Shown here piece by piece: positions 55,969 to 64,000 of a DNA stretch of 64,000 nucleotides. Below the pieces are notes generated by a model. That model did not search any database and had not been told where the DNA came from. It saw only the letters and a list, made by a program, of their open reading frames with translations. The DNA comes from Bradyrhizobium sp. WSM471 (GTDB lineage Bacteria > Pseudomonadota > Alphaproteobacteria > Rhizobiales > Xanthobacteraceae), in the NCBI RefSeq assembly GCF_000244915.1, contig NZ_CM001442.1, positions 992,001 to 1,056,000 of the forward strand. Direction: 5' to 3'. Both the position numbers and the translations under genes were made by a program. Each line of letters begins with the position of its first letter. The first letter of the stretch is position 1.

Positions 55969-58900
55969 TCAGCGCACCGCCGACGCCGACTTCTTGCTCG
56001 CGACCGGCTTCGGCGCAGGCTTGGCGTTGGCCTGCGGCGCGCTGTCCCAGCCGCCGTTCGGGGCCGCAACGTTGACGGCGTCGTCGGGCTGCGGCTCGGC
56101 GCTGAAGGTCTGGATCGCGAGCTTGGCGGCGGCGAGCGATTGCGGGTCGAGACGCTTGGCGACGTCATCGCGCTTGGTTGCTGCGTCCGCGTCGCCCTGG
56201 GCGGCGGCGAGGGTAAACCATTTGTAGGACTCGGCGAGGTTCTGCTCCACGCCGATGCCGCGGGCATAGAGGATGCCGAGGTTGAACTGGCTGTCGGCGA
56301 CGCCGCGGTCGGCGGCCTTCCGGAACCACAGTGCCGCGCTCTTGTAATTGGCGCCGCGTCCGCCGCCGTCGGCGTCGAGCACCGCGAGATTGTGCATCGC
56401 CTTGGCGTTGCCGCGCTCGGCCGCCTGCGTGTAGTAGCGGCGGGCGATGTCGGCGTCCTTCTTCACGCCAAGACCCTTTTCGTAGAGTGTCCCGAGGCGG
56501 AAGGTCGCGGGCACCACGCCGGCCTGCGCCGCGCGGTCGTACCATTTGGCGGCTTCGTCGTAATTCGCGGCCACGCCCTTGCCCTCGGCAAAGCGCACGC
56601 CGATCTCGTAGGCCGCGGTCGCATCGCCCTTCATCGCGGCGGTACGCAAGCCGGGGCCACCGATGCCGTCAGGCAGCTTTTCGCTCGGCGGCACCTGGAT
56701 CATCGCGAGTTTCATGCGGCTCGTGCCCGACAGCGCGCCGGTGACGTCGCTGGAGGCCGGCTGCGGCGCTGCGGCAGGGACCGGCGGAATTTCGACCGAG
56801 GCCGAGTTGCCGGAATTGGCGGCGGGAGCCGGCGCGGCATTGTTCTGGGATTGCCGCCCGATCGGGGTCGGCGAGGTCATCGACGGTGTGACCTGCTCGG
56901 GCGTGGCGGGCTTGTTCTCGACCGGCAGCGGGGCCTGTGGCGCGGGTGCGGGCGACGAAGTCTCCATCGCCTGCGGCGACGGCGACGAGGTGCTGCCATC
57001 GAGCAGGTTCATCGCCATCTTGAAGGTGCCTAGTACGATCACGACCACGCTCGCGCCGACCAGCAGCGAGCGGATCTTCGAGGTGATGGTCGAGCCACCT
57101 TCCTGGCCCTTTTCCTTGGCGCGGGCGATTGCGGCCTTGGCGCCACGGGCCGGCTTCTCGGTCGGCTGCGCGGCGGCGGCCTGCGCGGCGCGGCGCGCGG
57201 CGGCGATGAAGCTCGACGACGACACCGGCTCCTTGGGCGCGGCCGGGATGTCGCTGATTGCGCTTTCGGACGCAGCAATGCGCTCCGACGGCGTGGCAAG
57301 CCGTGCACCCGGCCTTGTGCCCGGCTCGAGCGGATGATCCGGCGGCAGTTCGGGCGCAAGCGCGGCGCGCGTGGGCGCCGTATGCGGCTCCAGGATTTCG
57401 CTGATCGCGCGTGGCGGAACCGGCGGTGCCATCGGCATCGGCATCGGCGGCGGCGCTGCCGGCGCGGCGGCGTGGAATTCGCGCGGCGCGGCGGCGAAGG
57501 CGGCGTGCGCCGCCTGCGCGGCGGCCGGATTGGGCAGCTCGGGCTTCGGATCGTATGTCGGATGCTGCTGTTGCTGCGGCCGTGGATCGCGCGCCATCGG
57601 CGCGGTCTCCATGGGAGCAGCCATCGGCGTTGGCTGCGGCATCGGCGCAGGGGCGGGCGGCGCGGTGCGCACATTGTGCAAATCGCCCTCGATCATCGAG
57701 AGACGATCGACGACGTGGCCGAGTGCGTTGTGGACGGCCTCCAGTGAATCCTGGGTGGTCCGGTTGGTCTCGGCCTGGCTGAAGCGGATGTCGGAGAGCT
57801 CGCGCTTGACGAGATCGACCATGCCGGACTCGGCAGGCGGCGCGGAATTGCGGCTCTCGGCCAGCGCGGAATAGGTCGCCTGCTGCCGCTCCAGGTGGCG
57901 CAGAATGTCGTGCAGCCCGTCCTCGACGCGACTGAAATTGCCGTTGCGCGGATCGGAGGCGGCCTCGAGCCGCTCCAGCAGATACGAGACCCGCTGTTCA
58001 AGATGAGCAAAGGTCGAAGCCGAATCGTTGCCGACCTGCATGCGATCGAAACGGTCGGACAGGGCGCGGATCGCGCTTTCGAGCTGCTCGCTGCTCTCGG
58101 AGGGCTGAGGGCGCTCGCGCGTTTCCAGAGCGGCGGTGAGCGCCGCGATGCGCTGCTCCAGCACCGCAAAACTGTCGCCCTGGCCGGACGCACGGGTGAC
58201 CTGGTCGACCTTGGACGACAGCAGCTGCACGTCGTCCGAGAGCCGTGCCAGCGCTTCGTTGGAGGCGACGTTGGAGACGATGCCGCGCAGCGCCGTGATC
58301 GCGCCTTCGAGCTGGCGGACCGTCGAGGGATCGTCATTGGCGCGCAGGATCAGATCGAGCTTGGCCCCGAGATTGCGGATCGCCTCGTCATAGCCGGTGA
58401 GCTGCTCGGCCGGCGTCAGCGTGCGGAGCACCTGCTTGATTTCGGACAGCGCGTGCTCGATCCCGGACAGGACCTGACCGTCGGTGCCGTTGGAACGGGT
58501 CTCGTCGATGCGCCGATGCAGCGAGCGGATCTCGTTCTCGATCGATTCGATCGCGCGGCGCGGCATCGCCTCGGTGATGGCGTTGCGGATCTCCGCAAGC
58601 TCGCTGCGGAAACTGTTGATCGCCTGCTCGGTATTGTCGGGGCGCTGCAGCGATTCGATCTGGCTCGTGATCTTGAGCAGATGGCGCTCGAGTGCAGAGA
58701 AATCCGGCCCCGGCTGCGGTGGCGGCGGAGCGTAGGCAGGCGCGGGCGGCGCGTAAGGAGCTGCCGCAGGCGCGATCGAGGGTGCTGCGCGCGGCGGCAT
58801 CTGCCTTGGCGCAAAGCCGTCGAGCTCGCTCTGCCGTGCCGTGATCTCGGCGACCGCGACGTCGAACGAAGCCGGGCTCAGGGGCGGTGAGCTGCGATAG

Positions 58901-59400
58901 ACCTGCGCTGCCGCGCGCTCGACCGCATCGGCCTGGCGCTGGCGCATTTCAACGGGCGCCTGTCGCGGTGCCGGAGCCTGCTGCGGCTTCGAAATCTGCG
59001 ACAGCCTTGCATCGAGCCGCGAGATCGCGTCGTTGAGCTGGCGCGCAACGCCCTGCTCGCGCGAGACGTCTTGCCGGGAAGCGTCTTGTCGCGAAGTGTC
59101 CTGCCGCGGCGCGGGCTTTGAAATCCGTTCGATCTGCTGGGTGATGGCGTCGAGCCGCTGGTGGATGTCGGCGACTTCGCGGCTTTCCTGGCTCGGTCCT
59201 TGAGTCGGTACCTGGCTCGGGACGTGCTGGGCTTGCGGACGCTGGTCGTAAAGTCCGCGAAAGTTTGGCGGGGCGGTCTCGCCGAGCGTGGAGTTCAGCC
59301 AATCGTTGAGTGACATGCCGGCGCGACGCGCAGCAGCTTCGGCCCGCTCCCGGACGGAGGGATCGATGCCGTCAACACTCCACGATACGCGCGAATTCAT
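55969..59400 (-). CDS. PodJ-like polar localisation protein with coiled coils and Sel1 repeats
   Basis: A 1143-residue bitopic protein. The N-terminal segment VSWSVDGIDPSVRERAEAAA and SLNDWLNSTLGE match the N-terminus of alphaproteobacterial PodJ. Residues about 60-700 are Gln/Pro-rich stretches and long coiled coils, then a Pro/Ala-rich zone. One membrane helix lies near 777-798 (IRSLLVGASVVVIVLGTFKM). The periplasmic part (about 800-1143) has a Pro/Ala linker and about four Sel1-type TPRs (AAYEIGVRFAEGKGVAANYD; LYEKGLGVKKD; LYARGIGVEQN). PodJ organises the new cell pole in Caulobacter and rhizobia. The C-terminus lacks a visible peptidoglycan-binding domain. Confidence 0.8.
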   Translation of the reverse strand: MNSRVSWSVDGIDPSVRERAEAAARRAGMSLNDWLNSTLGETAPPNFRGLYDQRPQAQHVPSQVPTQGPSQESREVADIHQRLDAITQQIERISKPAPRQDTSRQDASRQDVSREQGVARQLNDAISRLDARLSQISKPQQAPAPRQAPVEMRQRQADAVERAAAQVYRSSPPLSPASFDVAVAEITARQSELDGFAPRQMPPRAAPSIAPAAAPYAPPAPAYAPPPPQPGPDFSALERHLLKITSQIESLQRPDNTEQAINSFRSELAEIRNAITEAMPRRAIESIENEIRSLHRRIDETRSNGTDGQVLSGIEHALSEIKQVLRTLTPAEQLTGYDEAIRNLGAKLDLILRANDDPSTVRQLEGAITALRGIVSNVASNEALARLSDDVQLLSSKVDQVTRASGQGDSFAVLEQRIAALTAALETRERPQPSESSEQLESAIRALSDRFDRMQVGNDSASTFAHLEQRVSYLLERLEAASDPRNGNFSRVEDGLHDILRHLERQQATYSALAESRNSAPPAESGMVDLVKRELSDIRFSQAETNRTTQDSLEAVHNALGHVVDRLSMIEGDLHNVRTAPPAPAPMPQPTPMAAPMETAPMARDPRPQQQQHPTYDPKPELPNPAAAQAAHAAFAAAPREFHAAAPAAPPPMPMPMAPPVPPRAISEILEPHTAPTRAALAPELPPDHPLEPGTRPGARLATPSERIAASESAISDIPAAPKEPVSSSSFIAAARRAAQAAAAQPTEKPARGAKAAIARAKEKGQEGGSTITSKIRSLLVGASVVVIVLGTFKMAMNLLDGSTSSPSPQAMETSSPAPAPQAPLPVENKPATPEQVTPSMTSPTPIGRQSQNNAAPAPAANSGNSASVEIPPVPAAAPQPASSDVTGALSGTSRMKLAMIQVPPSEKLPDGIGGPGLRTAAMKGDATAAYEIGVRFAEGKGVAANYDEAAKWYDRAAQAGVVPATFRLGTLYEKGLGVKKDADIARRYYTQAAERGNAKAMHNLAVLDADGGGRGANYKSAALWFRKAADRGVADSQFNLGILYARGIGVEQNLAESYKWFTLAAAQGDADAATKRDDVAKRLDPQSLAAAKLAIQTFSAEPQPDDAVNVAAPNGGWDSAPQANAKPAPKPVASKKSASAVR

Positions 59401-59595
59401 GACTCTGTCCGGTCCCGACTCCGGCGCCCCACCCGGCGCCTCCAGTCTCCCCTCGCGTGCCGGTTGAAAGACAATCGGATTTGGCGCGGGTCGTCTGCCT
59501 CGAAAACCGACTTTTGTCTGTTACGGTAAATAACGGGTTAAGGAACCCATTGACGGTGTCTTAAAGTTGGGCGGCCTTCCAAGACGAGAGCAGGT

Positions 59596-59718
59596 GCGCT
59601 CCCTCCCCCGCTTGCGGGGGAGGGTTGGGGAGAGGGTGTTTCCACAATCGAGAACCCCCGAGATGAGAGAGCCCTCACCCGCGCCTTCGGCGCGACCTCT
59701 CCCGCAAGCGGGAGAGGC
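59596..59718. repeat. R4 dispersed repeat in a 340-base gene-less gap
   Basis: GCGCTCCCTCCCCCGCTTGC ... GGGTTGGGGAGAGGG at the left and CCCTCACCCGCGCCTTCGGC ... CCTCTCCCGCAAGCGGGAGA at the right. The gap 59401-59740 lies between the start of the PodJ-like gene and the stop of padR; the part 59401-59560 should hold the PodJ promoter, not identified. Confidence 0.8.
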
Positions 59719-59740
59719 GACGAGCACCGCCGAAGCCGGT

Positions 59741-60331
59741 CTAGCCCTTGCCCTCGCGCTTGCCATCCTCCAGCGGCACCACGGTGCCGTTTGCGCTCAT
59801 CGCCGACAGGGCCTCGAGCGCCTCTTCGCAGAAGTCGGCGACCATCTGCTCGTGCCGGGCGCCGAGCTGAAGCAGCAGCAGGTTACCGAGGTCGAGCACG
59901 CCGGACGCCGCCCCTTCGGGAAAGCGCTTCTTCAGGATGCGCTCGTAGTTCTCGTGGCGATCGCGGTGGTGTTCGAGCCGGGCCATCAGGTCGGTGCGCA
60001 TAGGCTCGAGCCCGATGCTGTCGAGCGCATGCAGCCGCACCAGGAGGTCGTCCTTGATGGAAGGGGGCGTGCTTGGCCGCGCGGCCCAGTGCCGCAGCGC
60101 TGTTCGGCCCTCCGGAGTGAGCGTATAGATCAGTTTATTGGGCTTGCCTGTCTGCACGACCTCGCGGCCCTGGATGTAGCCGCGGTCGCGCAGCTTGGAG
60201 AGCTCGCGGTAGATCTGCTGGTGGTCGGCCTTCCAGAAGAAGCCGATCGAGGAATCGAATGTCTTGGCGAGCTCGTAGCCCGTCATCGGACGTTCCGTCA
60301 GGCATGCGAGGATTGCGTCGCCCAAAGCCAT
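59741..60331 (-). CDS. PadR-family transcriptional regulator
   Basis: A 196-residue repressor-type regulator. N-terminal winged helix (LGDAILACLTERPMTGYELA; IYRELSKLRDRGYI) and a C-terminal helical PadR/Vir domain (LLVRLHALDSIGLEPMRTDL). AGGAGGA lies eight bases before the ATG. Divergent from the NTF2-like/acyl-CoA dehydrogenase genes with overlapping promoters, so it probably controls both sides. Confidence 0.93.
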   Translation of the reverse strand: MALGDAILACLTERPMTGYELAKTFDSSIGFFWKADHQQIYRELSKLRDRGYIQGREVVQTGKPNKLIYTLTPEGRTALRHWAARPSTPPSIKDDLLVRLHALDSIGLEPMRTDLMARLEHHRDRHENYERILKKRFPEGAASGVLDLGNLLLLQLGARHEQMVADFCEEALEALSAMSANGTVVPLEDGKREGKG

Positions 60332-60362
60332 GACCCGGTCCTCCTGTTCTTAACCAATTGGC

Positions 60363-60395
60363 TTGACTTTATGCGCATCGGCGCATATGCGTCAA
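60363..60395. promoter_or_regulatory. Overlapping divergent promoters with PadR-type operator
   Basis: Plus strand: TTGACT (60363-60368), 17 bases, TATGCG (60386-60391), reading toward the fatty-acid genes. Minus strand: TTGACG (complement of 60390-60395), 18 bases, TAAAGT (complement of 60366-60371), reading toward padR. The same bases carry palindromes ATGCGCAT (60371-60378) and CGCATATGCG (60382-60391), with ATGTGCATAT just beyond. A protein bound here would block both promoters. Confidence 0.55.
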
Positions 60396-60526
60396 TGTGC
60401 ATATGAGGTGATCCAAGAACGAGGGCAAACACCGCCCCGAAAACCCCAACGGAATCAACCTTCGCGCTACTGTGCATGGGGTTGTTTTCGCGTTTTTTTT
60501 GCCGAAGCCTTTAGGGAGGCAGCTGA

Positions 60527-60913
60527 ATGACCGGCCTCGAGTCCTGGTACGGCTACATGAAGTCGCATGACCAGGCAGCGCTCTGGGACCTGCTCCATCC
60601 CGACGCCGTGTTCGAAAGCCCCGTCGTGCACGCGCCGCAGCGCGGCCGCGACATCACCTTCAAATATCTCGCCAGCGCCGAGAAGGTGCTCGGCGGTCCC
60701 GGCTTCCTTTATGTCGGCGAATGGAAGAGTGAGAGCGGCGCCGTGCTCGAATTCAAGACCATGATCGACGGCATCGAGATCAACGGCGTCGATATCATCA
60801 GCTTCGACGGCGAGGGACGCATCACGCATTTCAAGGTGATGGTGCGGCCGCTCAAGGCGATCAACATGCTGCATCGCCTGATGGCGGAGCAGCTTGCAGC
60901 CGCTCAATCCTAA
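60527..60913 (+). CDS. NTF2-like (SnoaL-type) protein
   Basis: A 128-residue cone-shaped NTF2-like fold protein (TGLESWYGYMKSHDQAALWD; FDGEGRITHFKVMVRPL). Enzymatic or ligand-binding members exist and no catalytic set is certain here. AGGGAGG precedes the ATG. It heads the acyl-CoA dehydrogenase/thiolase run (38 bases to the next gene), suggesting a role in acyl-CoA metabolism. Confidence 0.85.
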   Translation: MTGLESWYGYMKSHDQAALWDLLHPDAVFESPVVHAPQRGRDITFKYLASAEKVLGGPGFLYVGEWKSESGAVLEFKTMIDGIEINGVDIISFDGEGRITHFKVMVRPLKAINMLHRLMAEQLAAAQS

Positions 60914-60951
60914 GCCAGTATCATCACTTCAAGGCCTGCCGGGAGACCACC

Positions 60952-62742
60952 ATGCCGATCTACAAAGCCCCCGTCGAAGACGTGAACTTCCTGCTCAACG
61001 ACGTCTTCCAGATCGACCGCTACGACAATCTGGCCGGCTTCTCCGATGCGTCGAGCGACGTGCGTGAAGCCATTTTGGGCGAAGCCGCCAAGCTTGCCGA
61101 AGAGGTGCTGCAGCCGCTCAATCGCGTGGGCGATCTCGAGGGCTGCAAGCGCGCCGATGACGGCAGCGTCACCACGCCCAAGGGATTCAAGGAGGCGTTC
61201 AAGCAGGTCGCCGAGGGCGGCTGGCTCGGCCTGTCGGCACCGACCGAGTTCGGCGGCCAGGGCCTGCCGGTGACGCTCTCGCAGGCCGTCAACGAATTCC
61301 AGATCTCCGCCAACATGGCGTTCTCGATGTATGGCGGCCTCACCATGGGCGCGACCGCGGCGCTGATCGTCCACGGCACGCCGGAGCAGAAGCAGACCTA
61401 CGTGCCGAAGATGGTGGCGGGCGAGTGGACCGGCACCATGAATTTGACCGAGCCGCATTGCGGCACGGACCTTGGCATGCTCCGCACCAAGGCGGTGCGG
61501 CAGCCCGACGGCAGCTTCAAGATCACGGGCACCAAGATCTTCATTTCGGCCGGCGAGCATGACCTCGCGCCCAACATCATCCACCTCGTGCTTGCCCGCA
61601 TCGAGGGCGCGCCCGCCGGCATCAAGGGCGTGTCGCTGTTCGTGGTGCCGAAATTCATGGTCAATGCCGATGGTTCGGTGGGGCAGCGCAACGGCGTGGA
61701 GTGCGGCTCGATCGAGCACAAGATGGGCATCCACGGCAATTCCACCTGCGTGATGAACTACGACAACGCCGTCGGCTGGCTGATCGGCGAAGAGAACAAG
61801 GGCATGCAGGGCATGTTCGTGATGATGAACGAGGCCCGCCTCGGCGTCGCCGTGCAGGGTCTCGCGCAGTCGGAAGTCGCCTATCAGAACGCGGTCGCCT
61901 ATGCCCGGGATCGCATCCAGGGCCGTTCGCTCACCGGTGCCAAGGCGCCGGACAAGCCGGCCGATCCGATCATCGTCCATCCCGACGTGCGCCGCACGCT
62001 GCTGTCGATCCGCGCCTTCAACGAGGCCGCCCGCGCCTTCGTGATGTGGACCGCGCTGAAGAGCGACGTCGCCCATCGCTCCGAGGATCCCAAGGACCGC
62101 CAGGCCGCCGACGATCACATGGGCCTGATGACGCCGGTGCTAAAAGGCTTCCTCACCGATTACGGCTTCGCCAATGCGGTGCAGGCGCAGCAGATGTATG
62201 GCGGCCACGGCTACATCGCCGAGCAGGGCATGGAGCAGTTCGTGCGCGACGCCCGCATCGCCATGATCTACGAAGGCGCCAACGGCATCCAGGCGCTCGA
62301 CCTCGTCGGCCGCAAGCTGCCGCGCGATGGCGGCCGCGCCATCATGGCGTTCTTCGGCGAGGTCATGGCCTTCGCCAAGGAGAACGGCGGCGACGAGGCG
62401 ATGAAGCCCTTCATCACTCCGCTCTCGACTTCGTTCGGCCATCTCCAGCAGGCCACCACGTGGCTGATGCAGAACGCGATGGCCAAACCCGACAATGCAG
62501 GCGCCGCCGCAACCGATTACCTGAATCTCTTCGGCTTCGTCGCCCTCGGCTACATGTGGGCGAAGATGGCGAAGGTGACGCAAGCCAAGATTGCCGAGAG
62601 CGGGACGACGCCCTATCTCTCGACCAAGCTCGTCACCGGCCGCTTCTTCATGGAGCGGATGCTGCCGGAGACCGCCGCCAACCTTGCGCGCATCCAGGCC
62701 GGCTGCTCCACCATCATGGAACTGCCGGCGGAAGCGTTCTGA
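60952..62742 (+). CDS. Acyl-CoA dehydrogenase, long form with extra C-terminal domain
   Basis: A 596-residue FAD enzyme, longer than the usual 380-400, with the extra C-terminal domain of the DmdC/AcdP-like group. N-terminal extension MPIYKAPVEDVNFLLNDVFQ, FAD-binding region MNLTEPHCGTDLG and TGTKIFISAGEHD, and the active-site segment AMIYEGANGIQALDLVGRK, whose Glu is the likely catalytic base. Substrate may be a long-chain acyl-CoA or 3-methylmercaptopropionyl-CoA; context with thiolase favours fatty-acid oxidation. Confidence 0.93.
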   Translation: MPIYKAPVEDVNFLLNDVFQIDRYDNLAGFSDASSDVREAILGEAAKLAEEVLQPLNRVGDLEGCKRADDGSVTTPKGFKEAFKQVAEGGWLGLSAPTEFGGQGLPVTLSQAVNEFQISANMAFSMYGGLTMGATAALIVHGTPEQKQTYVPKMVAGEWTGTMNLTEPHCGTDLGMLRTKAVRQPDGSFKITGTKIFISAGEHDLAPNIIHLVLARIEGAPAGIKGVSLFVVPKFMVNADGSVGQRNGVECGSIEHKMGIHGNSTCVMNYDNAVGWLIGEENKGMQGMFVMMNEARLGVAVQGLAQSEVAYQNAVAYARDRIQGRSLTGAKAPDKPADPIIVHPDVRRTLLSIRAFNEAARAFVMWTALKSDVAHRSEDPKDRQAADDHMGLMTPVLKGFLTDYGFANAVQAQQMYGGHGYIAEQGMEQFVRDARIAMIYEGANGIQALDLVGRKLPRDGGRAIMAFFGEVMAFAKENGGDEAMKPFITPLSTSFGHLQQATTWLMQNAMAKPDNAGAAATDYLNLFGFVALGYMWAKMAKVTQAKIAESGTTPYLSTKLVTGRFFMERMLPETAANLARIQAGCSTIMELPAEAF

Positions 62743-62763
62743 GGATTCCGCCCACCAATGATA

Positions 62764-62782
62764 GCGACCGCGCGGCGGTCGC
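62764..62782. other. Perfect hairpin between acyl-CoA dehydrogenase and thiolase genes
   Basis: GCGACCGC-GCG-GCGGTCGC: an eight-base stem with a three-base loop, 22 bases after the upstream stop. No T-run follows, so it is more likely an mRNA-processing or stability element in an operon than a terminator. Confidence 0.5.
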
Positions 62783-62810
62783 GACCAATAACTGCAATCA
62801 GGAGGCTCCC

Positions 62811-64000
62811 ATGGCAGATGCCTATATCTACGACCACGTCCGCACCCCGCGCGGCCGGGGCAAGGCGGACGGCGCGCTGCACGAGGTCACCGCGCTCGCG
62901 CTCGCGACCGTGCCGCTCAAGGCGCTCAAGGACCGCAACAACCTGCCGGAAGATTCCGTCGATGACGTCATTCTCGGCGTGGTCGATCCCGTCGGCGAAG
63001 CGGGCTCCGACATCGCGCGCTTTGCCGCGCTGAAGGCGGGCCTCGGCGAAGCCGTGCCGGGCGTGCAGATCAGCCGCTTCTGCGCCTCCGGCCTCGATGC
63101 CGTGAATTTTGCCGCAGCCCAGGTGATGAGCGGCCAGCACGAGCTCGTGATCGGCGGCGGTGCCGAATCGATGAGCCGCGTCGGCATCGGCGCCTCCGGC
63201 GGCGCCTGGCCGATGGACCCGTCGATGGCGGTGCCCTCATATTTCATGCCGCAAGGGGTCTCTGCCGATCTGATCGCGACCAAATACGGCTTCTCGCGCG
63301 ACGATGTCGACGCCTATGCGGTGCAGAGCCAGCAGCGTGCGGCGAAGTCCTGGGATGAAGGCCGCTTCGACAAGTCGGTCGTCCCGGTGAAGGACATCAA
63401 CGGCCTCACCATCCTCGCCAAGGACGAGCATATGCGTCCCTCGACGACGATGCAGTCGCTGGCGCAGTTGCAGCCGGCGTTCACGATGATGGCGCAGATG
63501 GGCGGCTTCGATGGCGTCGCGGTGCAGTCGCATCCGGAAATCGAACGCGTCAATTACGTGCACCACGCCGGCAATTCATCGGGCATCGTCGATGGTGCCG
63601 GCGCGGTTCTGCTCGGCAGCAAGGAAGCCGGCGGCAAGTACGGCCTGAAGCCGCGCGCAAAGATCCGCGCCTTCGCCAATATCGGCTCTGAGCCCGCGAT
63701 GATGCTGACCGGCCCGGTCGACGTCACCGAAAAGCTGTTTGCGCGCTCCGGCATGAAGAAGTCGGACATCGACCTGTTCGAGCTCAACGAGGCCTTCGCC
63801 TCCGTCGTGCTGCGCTACATCCAGGCCTTCGACATCGACAACGCCAAGATCAACGTCAATGGCGGTGCCATCGCGCTCGGCCATCCGCTCGGCGCGACCG
63901 GTGCCATGATCCTCGGGACCGTGCTCGACGAGCTCGAGCGCACCAACAAGGCGACCGCACTGGTGACGCTGTGCATCGGCGGCGGCATGGGCACCGCGAC
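62811..64000 (+). CDS. Acetyl-CoA acetyltransferase/3-ketoacyl-CoA thiolase, cut by window edge
   Basis: At least 396 residues, lacking only the last few. The acyl-accepting Cys91 is in [11 protein letters not shown]; the His of [15 protein letters not shown] and the Cys of [10 protein letters not shown] complete the active site. AGGAGG lies six bases upstream of the ATG. Last step of beta-oxidation. It follows the acyl-CoA dehydrogenase gene by 68 bases, and a 3-hydroxyacyl-CoA dehydrogenase gene probably follows beyond the window. Confidence 0.95.
   Translation, partial: MADAYIYDHVRTPRGRGKADGALHEVTALALATVPLKALKDRNNLPEDSVDDVILGVVDPVGEAGSDIARFAALKAGLGEAVPGVQISRFCASGLDAVNFAAAQVMSGQHELVIGGGAESMSRVGIGASGGAWPMDPSMAVPSYFMPQGVSADLIATKYGFSRDDVDAYAVQSQQRAAKSWDEGRFDKSVVPVKDINGLTILAKDEHMRPSTTMQSLAQLQPAFTMMAQMGGFDGVAVQSHPEIERVNYVHHAGNSSGIVDGAGAVLLGSKEAGGKYGLKPRAKIRAFANIGSEPAMMLTGPVDVTEKLFARSGMKKSDIDLFELNEAFASVVLRYIQAFDIDNAKINVNGGAIALGHPLGATGAMILGTVLDELERTNKATALVTLCIGGGMGTA

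Overview
The window is about 64 kb of high-GC alphaproteobacterial chromosome. It very probably comes from Bradyrhizobium or a close relative. The evidence is the chvI-chvG-hprK-EIIA-ptsH gene order, the short HprK, the class I lysyl-tRNA synthetase, the PodJ-like polarity protein, the ligase-associated repair genes, and the many short palindromic repeat doublets between genes. Most genes are housekeeping or metabolic. I see no rRNA, tRNA, CRISPR array, prophage or plasmid signature.

Layout. 1-5.8 kb: start of lepA, a secreted caspase-fold protease with two YARHG domains overlapping an M15 peptidase, and a GT39-type glycosyltransferase. 5.8-9.8 kb: the ChvG/ChvI acid/envelope two-component system with the nitrogen-type PTS (HprK, EIIA-Man, HPr), all on the minus strand. 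10-15.4 kb: a HugZ-like protein, a TPR-CHAT protease-like protein and pckA. 15.6-19 kb: a thioesterase and glycogen phosphorylase. 19.5-21.3 kb: a small GIY-YIG nuclease gene between two inverted palindromes, split by an IS110-family (IS1111-type) insertion. 21.4-35.7 kb: pyrE, a glutathione transferase, a LysE exporter, polA, an acyltransferase, ugd, hrpB and lysK. 35.8-41.7 kb: alpha-carbonic anhydrase, an S24-like repressor, DUF952-pyrD, a MATE exporter and an MBL hydrolase. 42-50.8 kb: the ligase-associated DNA repair set (ATP-dependent ligase, MBL exonuclease, Lhr-like helicase, PdeM) split into two blocks. 51-55.6 kb: a LysR regulator with a divergent EamA transporter, then an UlaG-like hydrolase and a TauE exporter pair. 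56-59.4 kb: the PodJ-like protein. 59.7-64 kb: a PadR regulator divergent from a fatty-acid-oxidation operon (NTF2-like protein, acyl-CoA dehydrogenase, thiolase running off the edge).

The most unusual layer is the repeats. At least nine families of short elements lie in the intergenic spaces, and most are two inverted hairpins around a short core. I label them R1-R9. One R1 pair encloses the GIY-YIG nuclease gene, while three other R1 pairs enclose only about 70-90 bp. This looks like a nuclease-bearing master copy with small gene-less relatives, comparable in logic to RAYT/REPIN systems but with a different enzyme. Other repeats have entered genes: an R4 element adds about 70 codons in frame inside the DNA ligase, and the ends of two R2 elements supply the apparent ATG of hrpB and of pdeM. 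DNA polymerase I has lost all recognisable 3'-5' exonuclease residues, and the S24-like repressor has lost its self-cleavage residues.
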